Shown: piece after piece, positions 1 to 7,786 of the stretch | Position numbering within the stretch: position 1 is the first letter of the stretch | How the letters are laid out: each line of letters opens with the position of its first letter | NCBI GenBank assembly: GCA_964523005.1 | Contig: CAZFZL010000042.1 | Coordinates: 1 to 13,035, forward strand | DNA: 13,035 bases | Direction of reading: 5' to 3' | Origin: UMGS1307 sp964523005 | GTDB lineage: Bacteria > Bacillota > Clostridia > Oscillospirales > CAG-382 | Notes under the pieces: generated by a model | Database searches by the model: none | What the model was told of the DNA's origin: nothing | What the model saw: only the letters and a program-made list of their open reading frames with translations | Made by a program: the position numbers and the translations under genes

Positions 1-1611
1 GTAGATAACATCGCTTGACTGAGCCGGCGAGATCGTGACCTGCGTACCGGCATCCGCATAGCCGCCTGCGAGTGAAAACGACGGCGAGCGGATCGCGCCG
101 CTGTATGTGACGGAGCTGTTCGCGCTGCATGGTGTGACGTCCTTGAAATAGCTCACGCTGAGGCTGTCAAGAGAAGCATAACCGCAGCTTACGCCGTCGA
201 ACAGACGACCGGTCGATATGCTTTCGACGCATACGCCGTTTGCGTTGAAGATGTAAACGTCGTTTGAATATCGGTTAAGTCCGAGATCGACATAAAGCTT
301 ATCAGATTTTTTATAATATGCCGTTTCGTCTGAGAACAGAACGAGTCTGTATTCGCCTGCGCCAATCGTTACTGCCGGGATGTTGATCGCTTTTTTGAAT
401 GATTCCTTTTTTCCTATATAAAACGAGGAAAGATCGATGGCGCTGTTTGTCGGGTTGTACAGCTCTATAAAATCGCAGTCGTAGTCTGCGTCATCAACAC
501 ACACGGCTACGACTTCGTTTATTATGATCTGCTTGTTTTGAAGCTTGCGGGCGCTTTCAATGCTTGCAAAGCCCGTGACGCTGTTGACGCTGCCCGGAGT
601 GGCAAGCGCGAAGAATGCCAGCTCGCCTTCGACCGCGCCGCAGCCGTAAGAGAGGTTTGAGAACAGGTTGTATACTGCTATTTCATCTATCGCCGTTCCG
701 ACACCGTTGTATATGCCGAGCGTGTCCTCCTTACCGGAGAGCGTGAAATCAGCGTGAAACTCACTGCCGCCGTCGTAGTCGATCTCTTTTCCGCCGAGGA
801 ACACGATGACGTAAGCGCCCGGTTCAACGGTGACGTTCGGGAACGCCCACTTTTTCTTGTTGGAATCGTTGTCTGACAGATACAGTCCGGACAGGCTCAC
901 CGCGGCAGTGCCGTAGTTATACAGCTCCGCCCACGCTGAAAAATCGCCTTCGGTATCGGTATACGTCGTGCAGTCTTCCGTTGAATACTCGTTTATACGC
1001 ACCGTTATTGTATCCTTCGTGTCGGTGTTGACCGGACCTTCTGAAGTTTCGGGAACATACACAGCGGTGTCGTTCTTTGCGCCCGGCGTAGCATTTTTGT
1101 ATATGATAATGCTGCCGTCCGTACCGAACCCGCAGGTTTTGTCGGCTTCCATCGCGGGTACTTCCATCAGGCTTATCCTGTTTCCCGCCGGTGTATAGAG
1201 CGCGATGTTTTCGCCAGAAGCGCTTATTTTGAAGGATGTGTGAAGCTCCGAACCGGAATGGATGTCCATTCCGCTTGCGAATACTATCATATATTCGCCC
1301 TTCTTTATCGTCGCGTCGCCGAACGAATATTTTGTCTTGTCGGACAGGTCGTCGGTGAGCGAAAAACCGAGAAGGTTTATGTCGGAAGAGGATGAGTTAT
1401 ACAGCTCGATCCAGTCGCTGTATGCGCCGTAGCTGTCGGCGAGCAGTGTTTCGTTCGATGAGCAGATTTCGTTGATTATCAGACCGCAGTTAATGTCGGG
1501 GTCTTTCTCCGGCTTGCTTTCGGTATCATCGAAAAGTCCGCAGGATGTGAGCAATGTGAGTATGAGCAGCAGGGCGAAGATAAGCGATGCGGCTTTTTTA
1601 AAAAATAACAC
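1..1611 (-). CDS. Lipoprotein with three lamin-tail (LTD) domains, 3' end cut off by window edge
   Basis: The minus-strand frame is open from 1611 to the window edge, giving 537 visible residues and no stop. It starts at GTG 1611; a GGAGG at 1621-1625 sits nine bases upstream and no ATG fits. Residues 1-24 form a lipoprotein signal (KK, hydrophobic stretch, LTSC lipobox, lipidated Cys24), so export and membrane anchoring are expected. Three lamin-tail domains follow, at about 44-180, 202-343 and 361-498. Each opens with INE, has a D-(W/A/F)-x-ELYN core and closes with TPGxxN or a variant (TPGAKN, TPGSVN, TPCSAN). Residues 508-537 (SPSFSLAGG, then TVTISP-like QVTISPAQSSDVIY) resemble the chitobiase C-terminal/Fn3-associated repeat. 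In Clostridia, LTD plus this repeat often precedes a CotH-kinase-like domain; that part is not visible here and is inferred. Probably co-transcribed with the phosphodiesterase gene ending 18 bases upstream. Function unknown; LTDs are generally taken to be extracellular binding modules. Confidence 0.88.
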   Translation of the reverse strand, partial: MLFFKKAASLIFALLLILTLLTSCGLFDDTESKPEKDPDINCGLIINEICSSNETLLADSYGAYSDWIELYNSSSSDINLLGFSLTDDLSDKTKYSFGDATIKKGEYMIVFASGMDIHSGSELHTSFKISASGENIALYTPAGNRISLMEVPAMEADKTCGFGTDGSIIIYKNATPGAKNDTAVYVPETSEGPVNTDTKDTITVRINEYSTEDCTTYTDTEGDFSAWAELYNYGTAAVSLSGLYLSDNDSNKKKWAFPNVTVEPGAYVIVFLGGKEIDYDGGSEFHADFTLSGKEDTLGIYNGVGTAIDEIAVYNLFSNLSYGCGAVEGELAFFALATPGSVNSVTGFASIESARKLQNKQIIINEVVAVCVDDADYDCDFIELYNPTNSAIDLSSFYIGKKESFKKAINIPAVTIGAGEYRLVLFSDETAYYKKSDKLYVDLGLNRYSNDVYIFNANGVCVESISTGRLFDGVSCGYASLDSLSVSYFKDVTPCSANSSVTYSGAIRSPSFSLAGGYADAGTQVTISPAQSSDVIY

Positions 1612-1620
1612 CTGATATAG

Positions 1621-1625
1621 CCTCC
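1621..1625 (-). promoter_or_regulatory. Ribosome binding site deciding the GTG start at 1611
   Basis: The minus strand reads GGAGG here, nine bases before GTG 1611. It lies in the 18-base gap after the phosphodiesterase stop (1630-1632). It supports a GTG start directly before the lipoprotein signal peptide, because there is no ATG in frame nearby. Confidence 0.75.
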
Positions 1626-1629
1626 GTGG

Positions 1630-2352
1630 TCACTCGAGAATATTCGACGTGATATAGTCGACACCGAAAGAGGCGTATTTTTCAGCCGTTTCGGGGTTGT
1701 CGCACGTCCAAATATTGATTTCTATATTCTTTTCCTTGAGCATTTTTATGTTTTCTTCGCTCAGTCCGGGGAAATACACGTCAAGTCCGAGCTTGTTGTC
1801 CACGAGCGCGCTGACGATGCTGTCGTTGACCTCACAGGTCAGATACTGCGCAGGCTGATCGGGATGGTTGACGCGAAGGTGGATGAGATTATTGAGGGAG
1901 AATGAAATGAATATCACTCCGTCGAGATATGAAAGCGAATCGATTATCGAGCATATCTCGTCGACCTGCTCAACGGTGTATTCGCCCTTAAGCTCAAGTA
2001 TGCACTTTTTTTCATATTTTTTGCACACTGTGATATATTCTTCGAGCGACGGAACGCGCAGGTCGATCCTTCCTGCTTTTCCGTCGATGTCGGTGAGCTT
2101 CACGCTGCGTATAAGATCGTAGGTCGCTTCGTATGCGACAACCTTGTCGCCGCCCGAAACGCGCTCTGTGTGACCGTCGTGCAGAAGGACATATTTTCCG
2201 TCTCTCGTACGCCAGACGTCTGTTTCTATTCCAAAGTAGCTCCTGTTGCCTGCCGCTATGAAAGCTGCGAGCGTGTTTTCTCTTTCGAGTCCGCTTACGC
2301 CGCGGTGTGCGACCATTTTTACGTTCTTTTTATCAAATTTTTTTGTGTTCAT
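1630..2352 (-). CDS. Glycerophosphodiester phosphodiesterase (GDPD family)
   Basis: A 240-residue protein of the GDPD family, which hydrolyses glycerophosphodiesters to glycerol 3-phosphate and an alcohol using a divalent metal in a TIM-barrel fold. Visible family motifs, in order: AHRG with catalytic His16; ENTLAAF (25-31); GIETDV with metal-ligand Glu43 and Asp45; VLLHDG with His58; ELK with Glu120 and Lys122; and NIWTCDNP (213-220), where the conserved Trp is Trp215. The length is that of a compact single-domain bacterial GDPD. No signal peptide or membrane segment is seen, so it is probably cytoplasmic. Upstream is a strong promoter (2386-2414) and only a weak purine-rich ribosome binding site (AAGAAAG). 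The LTD lipoprotein gene follows after 17 bases, suggesting a two-gene or longer unit. Substrate specificity cannot be read from the sequence. Confidence 0.93.
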   Translation of the reverse strand: MNTKKFDKKNVKMVAHRGVSGLERENTLAAFIAAGNRSYFGIETDVWRTRDGKYVLLHDGHTERVSGGDKVVAYEATYDLIRSVKLTDIDGKAGRIDLRVPSLEEYITVCKKYEKKCILELKGEYTVEQVDEICSIIDSLSYLDGVIFISFSLNNLIHLRVNHPDQPAQYLTCEVNDSIVSALVDNKLGLDVYFPGLSEENIKMLKEKNIEINIWTCDNPETAEKYASFGVDYITSNILE

Positions 2353-2380
2353 AATAATCAGCTTTCTTTCTTTTTTATCC

Positions 2381-2414
2381 TTGACAGTGTACCACTTATT
2401 TTGACCTTTGTCAA
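2381..2414. promoter_or_regulatory. Possible operator: three TTGAC half-sites over the promoter
   Basis: The plus strand carries TTGAC at 2381-2385 and at 2401-2405, exactly 20 bases apart, and the inverted copy GTCAA at 2410-2414. The last two form a TTGAC-N4-GTCAA palindrome that covers the -35 box, and the first copy abuts the -10 box. This spacing of two helical turns plus the dyad would suit a dimeric repressor. The assignment is inference; part of the pattern follows simply from the -35 box being TTGACA. Confidence 0.3.
2386..2414 (-). promoter_or_regulatory. Sigma-A-type promoter for the phosphodiesterase/LTD lipoprotein unit
   Basis: On the minus strand there is a perfect -35 box TTGACA (2409-2414), a 17-base spacer and a -10 box TACACT (2386-2391, four of six with TATAAT including the key T, A and T positions). 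It lies in the 72-base gap between the GH123-like gene, which stops at 2425, and the phosphodiesterase start at 2352. The predicted transcript start is near 2379, giving a leader of about 27 bases. No terminator hairpin is visible between the GH123-like stop and this promoter, so read-through from upstream may also supply these genes. Confidence 0.7.
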
Positions 2415-2424
2415 CAGAAACGCG

Positions 2425-4065
2425 TCATCTGTGACAATTTGTACCGTGCTGTGCAAGAAGTGTGTTGAGCTTCTCGCGCAAACGCAATACGCTCACCGGG
2501 TCGTCGGGGAAGTCGACAAACGTTATGTCATTTATACCGAGCAGCGCTGTCAATTCTTCGCGTTTTGTGAATTCCAACGCGCCGCAAAGTGCTCGGTAAT
2601 CACGAAGCGCGTCGGCAAATACAACGAGCCGGAGTGATTCCAGTGCCGTCCCGTTTGAATCCGGGTAGACTACGTACGCGTCACCGCCCGGTATCCAGCC
2701 GCCTGCCGTTGAGGTTGCGTAAGGATCGACCGCTTCAACAGACAGGTTTGTGTTGTAGAAGTTGTAGCCCCATTGCAGGAAGCCCCGTACATCGTATCTG
2801 AAAAGAAGCGCACCGAGTATCCTGTTGCGCGCAGCGCGCAGCGCAAGAAAACGGTTCGGCGTGCGCAGCTCACAGCAGCAGTAATAGCCCCAAAGCCCTT
2901 CTGCGCCGATGTCGGTGAAGCGGTGGATCGCGTTGAGCGAAGCGACGGGATGCGCGATAAGTCCGCGCGTATAGTAATCGGTGTCGCTGATAGCGTCGAT
3001 TATCCTGTCCTTATCCACATACTGCTGTACGAAGAGTGAGCAGGCGGCGTAGCGGTCGATCATCGCGGCGGCAGGCTCGTCGGATATGTGGAAAAAGCAT
3101 CTTTCGTAAAGCGAGTGTTTCTTCAGTATACCTGTCAGCTCCGGCAGGAGCTGCGCGAGGAACGATCTGTATTCATCCGAGCAGCCGTCCGTTTCCCAAC
3201 CGAATATTTTTCTGTATCCGTCAGGCGTTTCGGCGTATATGTTAGGCGCATATTTGCAGCCCCACTGCGTGAAAAGATGCGAAAACTCGAAGTATTCTGC
3301 CCCGCTGTCAACAATGTCGCCAATAAAGCTGATAAGTCTGTCGAACGAGAAGGTATATTTGCCGTTTTCGTCCAGGCGTATATCGAGAAGCTGTACATTG
3401 AGGCGCTCGCCTCCGGGCATCGTGTCGAGCGGCGGAGTGAACAGGGGAGTGAGGATCATATTTATACCGTTCTTCACGGCTGTTTCAACAAAATTTTTCA
3501 ATATGCGTCTGAATTCATCCGAGCCGAACGGTACTGAGTAAAAATTGCACAGACAGTCGCAATGCAGCCAGTTAGTCACCGGGATGCTCTGTTTGGGGAG
3601 AAACGCGTCAAGAACAGTCAGCTCGAACGAAACATCGCACTTTTCGCCGTCGTCGATGCAGACCGTCACGGTATAGATATCGCTTTCGGCAGGCATATTT
3701 GAGCAGTCGACCGTCACGAGCAGTGAGCGGTAGGTGAAACCGTAGGCGAACATTATTTTCGGCAACGGTCTGAGTATATCCGGAAACAGTCCCGGCGCTG
3801 AGCGGTCGCAGAGCGCCTCACAGCCAGGCGGTATCGGAAGGTCGCAGGGGACATAGTCTATCTGCCGAACGCTTACGCGTCCGCCGAGCGTATCGGGACA
3901 GGTGACTTCGATGCGCTTCTGATAATAATCACAGCCGCGATACGCTATCTGGAACGAATACACGTCGTTACGCAGCATCGTCGCGCTGCTCAGGAAAAAG
4001 CGTCTGTCGGGCTCTGCATCGGGGAACACCTTGGCAAGTGAGCTGAGAGTAAGGCAGTTTATCAT
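2425..4065 (-). CDS. DUF4091/GH123-like glycoside hydrolase
   Basis: A 546-residue protein of the DUF4091 type, whose catalytic domain is related to GH123 beta-N-acetylgalactosaminidases. An N-terminal beta-sandwich-like part (about 1-155) is followed by a barrel with WLHCDCL (166-172), the stretch around FTPPLDTMPGGER (209-221), EFSHLFTQWG (260-269), FGWETDG (288-294) and FHISDEP (325-331). Asp329-Glu330 fits the adjacent Asp-Glu pair used by GH123 for substrate-assisted catalysis. GFLQWGYNFYN and a GGDAYVVYP stretch follow, and the C-terminal part (about 475-495) has the SLR-x4-FADALRDYRAL helix typical of the family. No signal peptide is seen, so it is probably cytoplasmic. The ribosome binding site AAAGGAAG (4072-4079) lies six bases before ATG 4065 and begins right after the stop of the upstream dipeptidase gene. 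Beta-GalNAc activity is inferred from distant family resemblance; the true substrate is unknown. Confidence 0.85.
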   Translation of the reverse strand: MINCLTLSSLAKVFPDAEPDRRFFLSSATMLRNDVYSFQIAYRGCDYYQKRIEVTCPDTLGGRVSVRQIDYVPCDLPIPPGCEALCDRSAPGLFPDILRPLPKIMFAYGFTYRSLLVTVDCSNMPAESDIYTVTVCIDDGEKCDVSFELTVLDAFLPKQSIPVTNWLHCDCLCNFYSVPFGSDEFRRILKNFVETAVKNGINMILTPLFTPPLDTMPGGERLNVQLLDIRLDENGKYTFSFDRLISFIGDIVDSGAEYFEFSHLFTQWGCKYAPNIYAETPDGYRKIFGWETDGCSDEYRSFLAQLLPELTGILKKHSLYERCFFHISDEPAAAMIDRYAACSLFVQQYVDKDRIIDAISDTDYYTRGLIAHPVASLNAIHRFTDIGAEGLWGYYCCCELRTPNRFLALRAARNRILGALLFRYDVRGFLQWGYNFYNTNLSVEAVDPYATSTAGGWIPGGDAYVVYPDSNGTALESLRLVVFADALRDYRALCGALEFTKREELTALLGINDITFVDFPDDPVSVLRLREKLNTLLAQHGTNCHR

Positions 4066-4079
4066 AACAGGCTTCCTTT

Positions 4080-4808
4080 TCAGTTGTTTATGAAGCTTTC
4101 ATCCGTCAGTGGCGGATAATTGTCAGTATCGGTGTAATGCCACCATTCGCCGCTGTAAGCATTAAAGCCGCATTCGGTCATTATGCGTTCGAGCAGCTTC
4201 GCGTTTTCAGCCGCCTGCACAGACACGTCGGAGTAGTCTCTGTCGGCGCGTGACGAAAAATCATCAAAACCGGAAGGCATTTCAAGCTCTGCTCCGTCTG
4301 TGTCGGCAAGTGTAAGGTCGACGGCGCTGCCGCGCGAGTGCTTCGAAACGCCTTTCGACGGGTCGGCAACATATGTCGGGTCGGAGCATATCTCCCAGAA
4401 GCGCTGTTGCGCGCTTATCGGTCTGAACGCATCCCATACGACAAGCGTCAGTCCGAGCTCCGACAGCAGCGACTGTGCCTTTTTCAGCTTCATCGCCGTG
4501 CCGTAGCGCAGGAAAGCTTTGTCGAACGAGTATATACGTTCACCGGTGAAGTTGTCAGCGGAAGCGTATTTCAAATCGACGGCGATCCTCGGAATATAGA
4601 TGGATATGTCCACAGGGGCGTCGTTTTCCGGCTCGGCAATTTCCGGCGCGGAAGCGTTATCGTCCGGTAAGGCGCTTTCTTTGGGAAACATACTGCAAAC
4701 CGACACGTCGGATAAAGACGTGCCCGGTTCGGACTTGTCCGGTTCAGCGGCTGCGTGGCAGGAGGTGAGTATAAATGCACACAAGATCAACGTCACCGCC
4801 CGTTTCAT
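4080..4808 (-). CDS. D-alanyl-D-alanine dipeptidase-like lipoprotein (VanX family, peptidase M15D)
   Basis: A 242-residue zinc peptidase. Residues 1-17 form a lipoprotein signal ending LTSC (lipidated Cys17), followed by an acidic, Pro/Ser-rich linker to about residue 66. The M15D domain then shows VDLKYASADNFTG (77-89), WDAFRP with the conserved Arg129, SKHSRGSAVDLTL with zinc ligands His157 and Asp164, and EWWHY with catalytic Glu221 and ligand His224. All residues expected for an active enzyme are present. Family members cleave D-Ala-D-Ala and other small dipeptides. Being an anchored surface lipoprotein, and lacking vanH or vanA neighbours, it is more likely to scavenge or turn over cell-wall dipeptides than to confer glycopeptide resistance. 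The start overlaps the stop of the beta-galactosidase gene as ATGA (4805-4808), with no clear ribosome binding site of its own, which suggests translational coupling. Confidence 0.9.
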   Translation of the reverse strand: MKRAVTLILCAFILTSCHAAAEPDKSEPGTSLSDVSVCSMFPKESALPDDNASAPEIAEPENDAPVDISIYIPRIAVDLKYASADNFTGERIYSFDKAFLRYGTAMKLKKAQSLLSELGLTLVVWDAFRPISAQQRFWEICSDPTYVADPSKGVSKHSRGSAVDLTLADTDGAELEMPSGFDDFSSRADRDYSDVSVQAAENAKLLERIMTECGFNAYSGEWWHYTDTDNYPPLTDESFINN

Positions 4809-7711
4809 ATCAGCGTGAGCAGGAACGAGAAGTCGATGTGCTTTTCGGTTATTCTGTATTTCGGATCGAGCGCCGGGCCGCAGGAGTTTGAGCCGAGTCC
4901 GCTCATACGGTAATCAACGTTGATATACGCGGCTTTTTCCGGCGTGAGCAGATGTCTGTGTGACGCTTGGAAAAGCCGATTGTCCGGGAAATGCTGTGCG
5001 TTGAAGGAAAACGCGCTGTCGCCGTCGGCATGGATTGCGACGGTATTGCCTACGAGTGCGTACGATGTGTTATAATGTGAGCCGTTCTCCTGCGGGAAGA
5101 TATAAGGCTCGTAGTTGGCGGTGACGGTCGATGTGTGAAGCGCGACGAATGATGCCGAATGCTTGTCTTCATAGCTTTCAAGCGGACCGTAACCGTAATA
5201 AGCAAACGAATCATCTGCCGGTATCACGGCAAGCCCGACACCGAAACGCGCAAGCGGACAGCAGCTTTCCGACACGTCGGCGCTTACTGCGATGCGTATG
5301 CCGCCCTCCGCCGGGAAGGTATAGGTCATTATACCGTGCAGGAACGCGCTGCCGCCGTCGGGCGCGAGAAAGAACGAGGCCTTCACTGCGCTGCCGTCGA
5401 ACGAAAACGACGTACAAATGCTTTTTGCGCGGTCGAAGCCGTGCTCGAGCCACTGTGATTTTATTTTTCTGTCGTTGTCCGTCGGTGCTCTGAATACGGT
5501 CGGTACGGCAGGAGCAGCCATTATCTCGGCTGAATTGACGACGAGCGACGAGAGCATACCCGTGTTTTTGCTGATTCTGTATATTGCGCTGCCTCTCGTG
5601 ACGCTGACATATTTTTCGTTCTCTTCGAACGCGGGAGCGGCAGGCGGCGCAACGCGGCGGATACTGCCGGAGAACGTACCGAGGCTGAGCTGGACGAAGC
5701 CGATCTCGGTTTTGCTTTCAGCCCACTCGCACGATGAATTGAGAAATCCGCGGACGGTTATGAACGCGTCACCATAAAGCAGTGCGCTGTCGGGGATTAT
5801 ATTGAAGCTCATCTCGTCCTGCGGCATGATCGGCTTCTGCGGTATCGTGCCTGAAGAAACGCATTCGCCGCAGCAGGTGACACAGTAGGTAAAATACAGG
5901 TCCGACAGGTCGGTGAAGAAGCGTTTGTTTTTTATGAACAGCGTCTGCCCGTCCGTGCGGCACGAGAACTCGCGGTATGCCTGACGCAGTTCCTCAAAGC
6001 CCGTATGCACGCGTCTGTCCGGATATACGAGTCCGTCAACGCAGAAGTTGCCGTCGTGGGGCTGTTCTCCGAAATCGCCGCCGTAGAGGAAATTACCGCC
6101 GCGCATTACGCTGTGATCGCAGAATTCCCATACACAGCCGCCGAAAAAGCGGTCGTCTGACTCGAACTTTTCCATATATTCAGTAAGTCCGCCGGGCCCG
6201 TTGCCCATTGCGTGAGCGTATTCGCACAGGAAGAGCGGCATAGCGTTGCGTTCATCGGCGAGCAGCTCGCTTATATGATACGGCGCGGGGTACATATGGC
6301 TTTCGACGTCGGTGACATCGGGACGCTGCCTACCGAGGTATGATATGTTCGCGCCTTCGTAGTGAAGCAGCCTGCCGTCGTTCTGCGAGCGCAGGAACGA
6401 CGCCATCGCGGCGTGATTTTCACCGAAGCCCGATTCGTTGCCGAGCGACCACATTATCACGCAGGTGCTGTTTTTATCTCTTTCATAAAGGCTGACGGCG
6501 CGGCTGACATATTGATTCTCCCACGCCGGATCGGCAGATATCGCCGACCAGTTCGTATAGCACATGCCGTGCGTTTCGAGATCGCATTCGTCGACAACAT
6601 ACAGTCCGAGTTTGTCGCAAAGTCCGATAAGCCTGACATCCGGCGGATAATGTGACGTGCGGACGGTGTTGACACAGTGAGCTTTCATCAGGTACAGATC
6701 TTTGATTATAAGCTCGTACGGCGTGTAGTGACCGGTCGTCGGGCTGCTGTCGTGATGGTTCACACCCTTCGCCTTTACCTTTTTCCGGTTGATATAAATT
6801 ACTCTGTCGCGTATCTCGATCTTTCTCAAGCCGACATAAAACGAAATATATTCGTCGCCGGCACAAAGCGTCAGGCAATACAGCCGCGGTGTTTCGCTCG
6901 ACCAAAGCACGGGCGAATCGATCTCGAACGAAGCCGCTGTGCTGTTTTCATACAGAACCGTACCGTCGGGCGCGGTGAGCGAGCATGTAACTTCGGCGCC
7001 GTCAGACGCTTCAACGACAGCCGAGATCACGCCGTGCGAAAGGCTTTCGTTCAGCGACTGCTTTACCGTGATGTCTTTGATCCTCGTTTTTGCGCGCAGC
7101 AACAGATAGCATTCGCGGAATATCCCCGAAAGCCTGTACATATCCTGATCCTCAAGATACGACCCGGTGTTCCATTTCACGACGAGCAGCTTCAGCTCGT
7201 TTTCGCCTTCGTGAACGTACTGCGTCAGATCGATCTCGTGTGTTGCGTGCGAGATGCTGGCATAAGCCTTGAAAACACCGTTTATCCAGAGATAGAAGCA
7301 CGAATCGATCCCTTCGAAGCACGCGATGCAGTCGCGCTCAAGGTCTTCGCGCGAGAGCGTGAAGCGCGTAACATACAGCCCTGCGGGGTCAACGTCCGGA
7401 ATGAACGGCGGCTCGGCAGGAAACGGGTAACGGATATTCGTATATTGCGGAACGTCGTAGCGGCGCTCCGTCATAAGCTGCCAGTTTCCGGGCACATGTA
7501 TCTTTTCGTATTTATAGATCGCATTTTCGGAAAAGAGTGAGACGTCGGAGAAATACCTGAAATCCCATTCACCGCAAAGTGTACGGAAATACGCTGATTT
7601 CTCGCGCAGTGCGCTTTTTGAAGCAGTCGCTGTTTCAAACGGAATGTAGTACGCGTGCGGCGCTTCGCAGCCGATGGGCTGTGCTGAAATGTCTTTGTGT
7701 ATTGAAAGCAT
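4805..7711 (-). CDS. lacZ: Beta-galactosidase, GH2 family (LacZ type)
   Basis: A 968-residue LacZ-type enzyme that hydrolyses terminal beta-galactosides such as lactose. Domain order fits GH2: an N-terminal sugar-binding domain (about 40-205, with VPGNWQL and YRLSGIFRECYL), a sandwich domain (about 210-300), a TIM barrel (about 305-590) and a C-terminal LacZ small-chain domain with YYGYGPLESYEDK and FPQENGSHYNT. Barrel motifs are GVNHHDSSP (316-324), NTVRTSHYPPD (348-358), VDECDLETHG (373-382), SLGNESG with acid/base Glu426, and LCEYAHAMGNGPG with nucleophile Glu497. It is slightly shorter than the about 1,020-residue E. coli enzyme but complete. No signal peptide, so cytoplasmic. Ribosome binding site AAAGGA (7719-7724) lies seven bases before ATG 7711. 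It leads an operon with the dipeptidase lipoprotein and the GH123-like gene. The acid/base and nucleophile glutamates are both intact, so activity is likely; a GH2 enzyme acting on another beta-galactoside rather than lactose is possible. Confidence 0.97.
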   Translation of the reverse strand: MLSIHKDISAQPIGCEAPHAYYIPFETATASKSALREKSAYFRTLCGEWDFRYFSDVSLFSENAIYKYEKIHVPGNWQLMTERRYDVPQYTNIRYPFPAEPPFIPDVDPAGLYVTRFTLSREDLERDCIACFEGIDSCFYLWINGVFKAYASISHATHEIDLTQYVHEGENELKLLVVKWNTGSYLEDQDMYRLSGIFRECYLLLRAKTRIKDITVKQSLNESLSHGVISAVVEASDGAEVTCSLTAPDGTVLYENSTAASFEIDSPVLWSSETPRLYCLTLCAGDEYISFYVGLRKIEIRDRVIYINRKKVKAKGVNHHDSSPTTGHYTPYELIIKDLYLMKAHCVNTVRTSHYPPDVRLIGLCDKLGLYVVDECDLETHGMCYTNWSAISADPAWENQYVSRAVSLYERDKNSTCVIMWSLGNESGFGENHAAMASFLRSQNDGRLLHYEGANISYLGRQRPDVTDVESHMYPAPYHISELLADERNAMPLFLCEYAHAMGNGPGGLTEYMEKFESDDRFFGGCVWEFCDHSVMRGGNFLYGGDFGEQPHDGNFCVDGLVYPDRRVHTGFEELRQAYREFSCRTDGQTLFIKNKRFFTDLSDLYFTYCVTCCGECVSSGTIPQKPIMPQDEMSFNIIPDSALLYGDAFITVRGFLNSSCEWAESKTEIGFVQLSLGTFSGSIRRVAPPAAPAFEENEKYVSVTRGSAIYRISKNTGMLSSLVVNSAEIMAAPAVPTVFRAPTDNDRKIKSQWLEHGFDRAKSICTSFSFDGSAVKASFFLAPDGGSAFLHGIMTYTFPAEGGIRIAVSADVSESCCPLARFGVGLAVIPADDSFAYYGYGPLESYEDKHSASFVALHTSTVTANYEPYIFPQENGSHYNTSYALVGNTVAIHADGDSAFSFNAQHFPDNRLFQASHRHLLTPEKAAYINVDYRMSGLGSNSCGPALDPKYRITEKHIDFSFLLTLI

Positions 7712-7739
7712 GAGAAATTCCTTTCGAGCTTATAGCTTA

Positions 7740-7776
7740 ATCGCCGCACTGAAATATGGTTGTTCCGTGCGGCGAT
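7740..7776 (-). terminator. Hairpin between leuS and lacZ, possible terminator without a U tract
   Basis: A perfect 10-bp inverted repeat, ATCGCCGCAC (7740-7749) with GTGCGGCGAT (7767-7776), extends after a 1x1 mismatch by GAA/TTC (7751-7753 with 7763-7765), leaving a nine-base loop. It lies in the only sizeable gap between the housekeeping block and lacZ, as expected for a terminator after leuS. On the minus strand only two Ts follow the stem, so intrinsic termination would be weak. A TATACT (-10-like) sequence at 7781-7786 just upstream has no convincing -35 box. The hairpin could instead lie in the lacZ leader or protect a processed 3' end. Confidence 0.45.
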
Positions 7777-7786
7777 GTTCAGTATA

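Noticed and set aside
2170..2637. Plus-strand open frame spanning the GDPD promoter region
   Set aside because: It overlaps two convincing minus-strand genes and the promoter, with no family resemblance.
2825..2846. GC-rich near-palindrome TTGCGC...GCGCAA
   Set aside because: It lies inside the GH123-like coding region (Ala/Arg-rich codons) and shows no sign of a regulatory role.
6677..7540. Long plus-strand open frame (287 codons) opposite lacZ
   Set aside because: It lies wholly inside the lacZ coding region, resembles no known family and has the composition expected of an antisense shadow.
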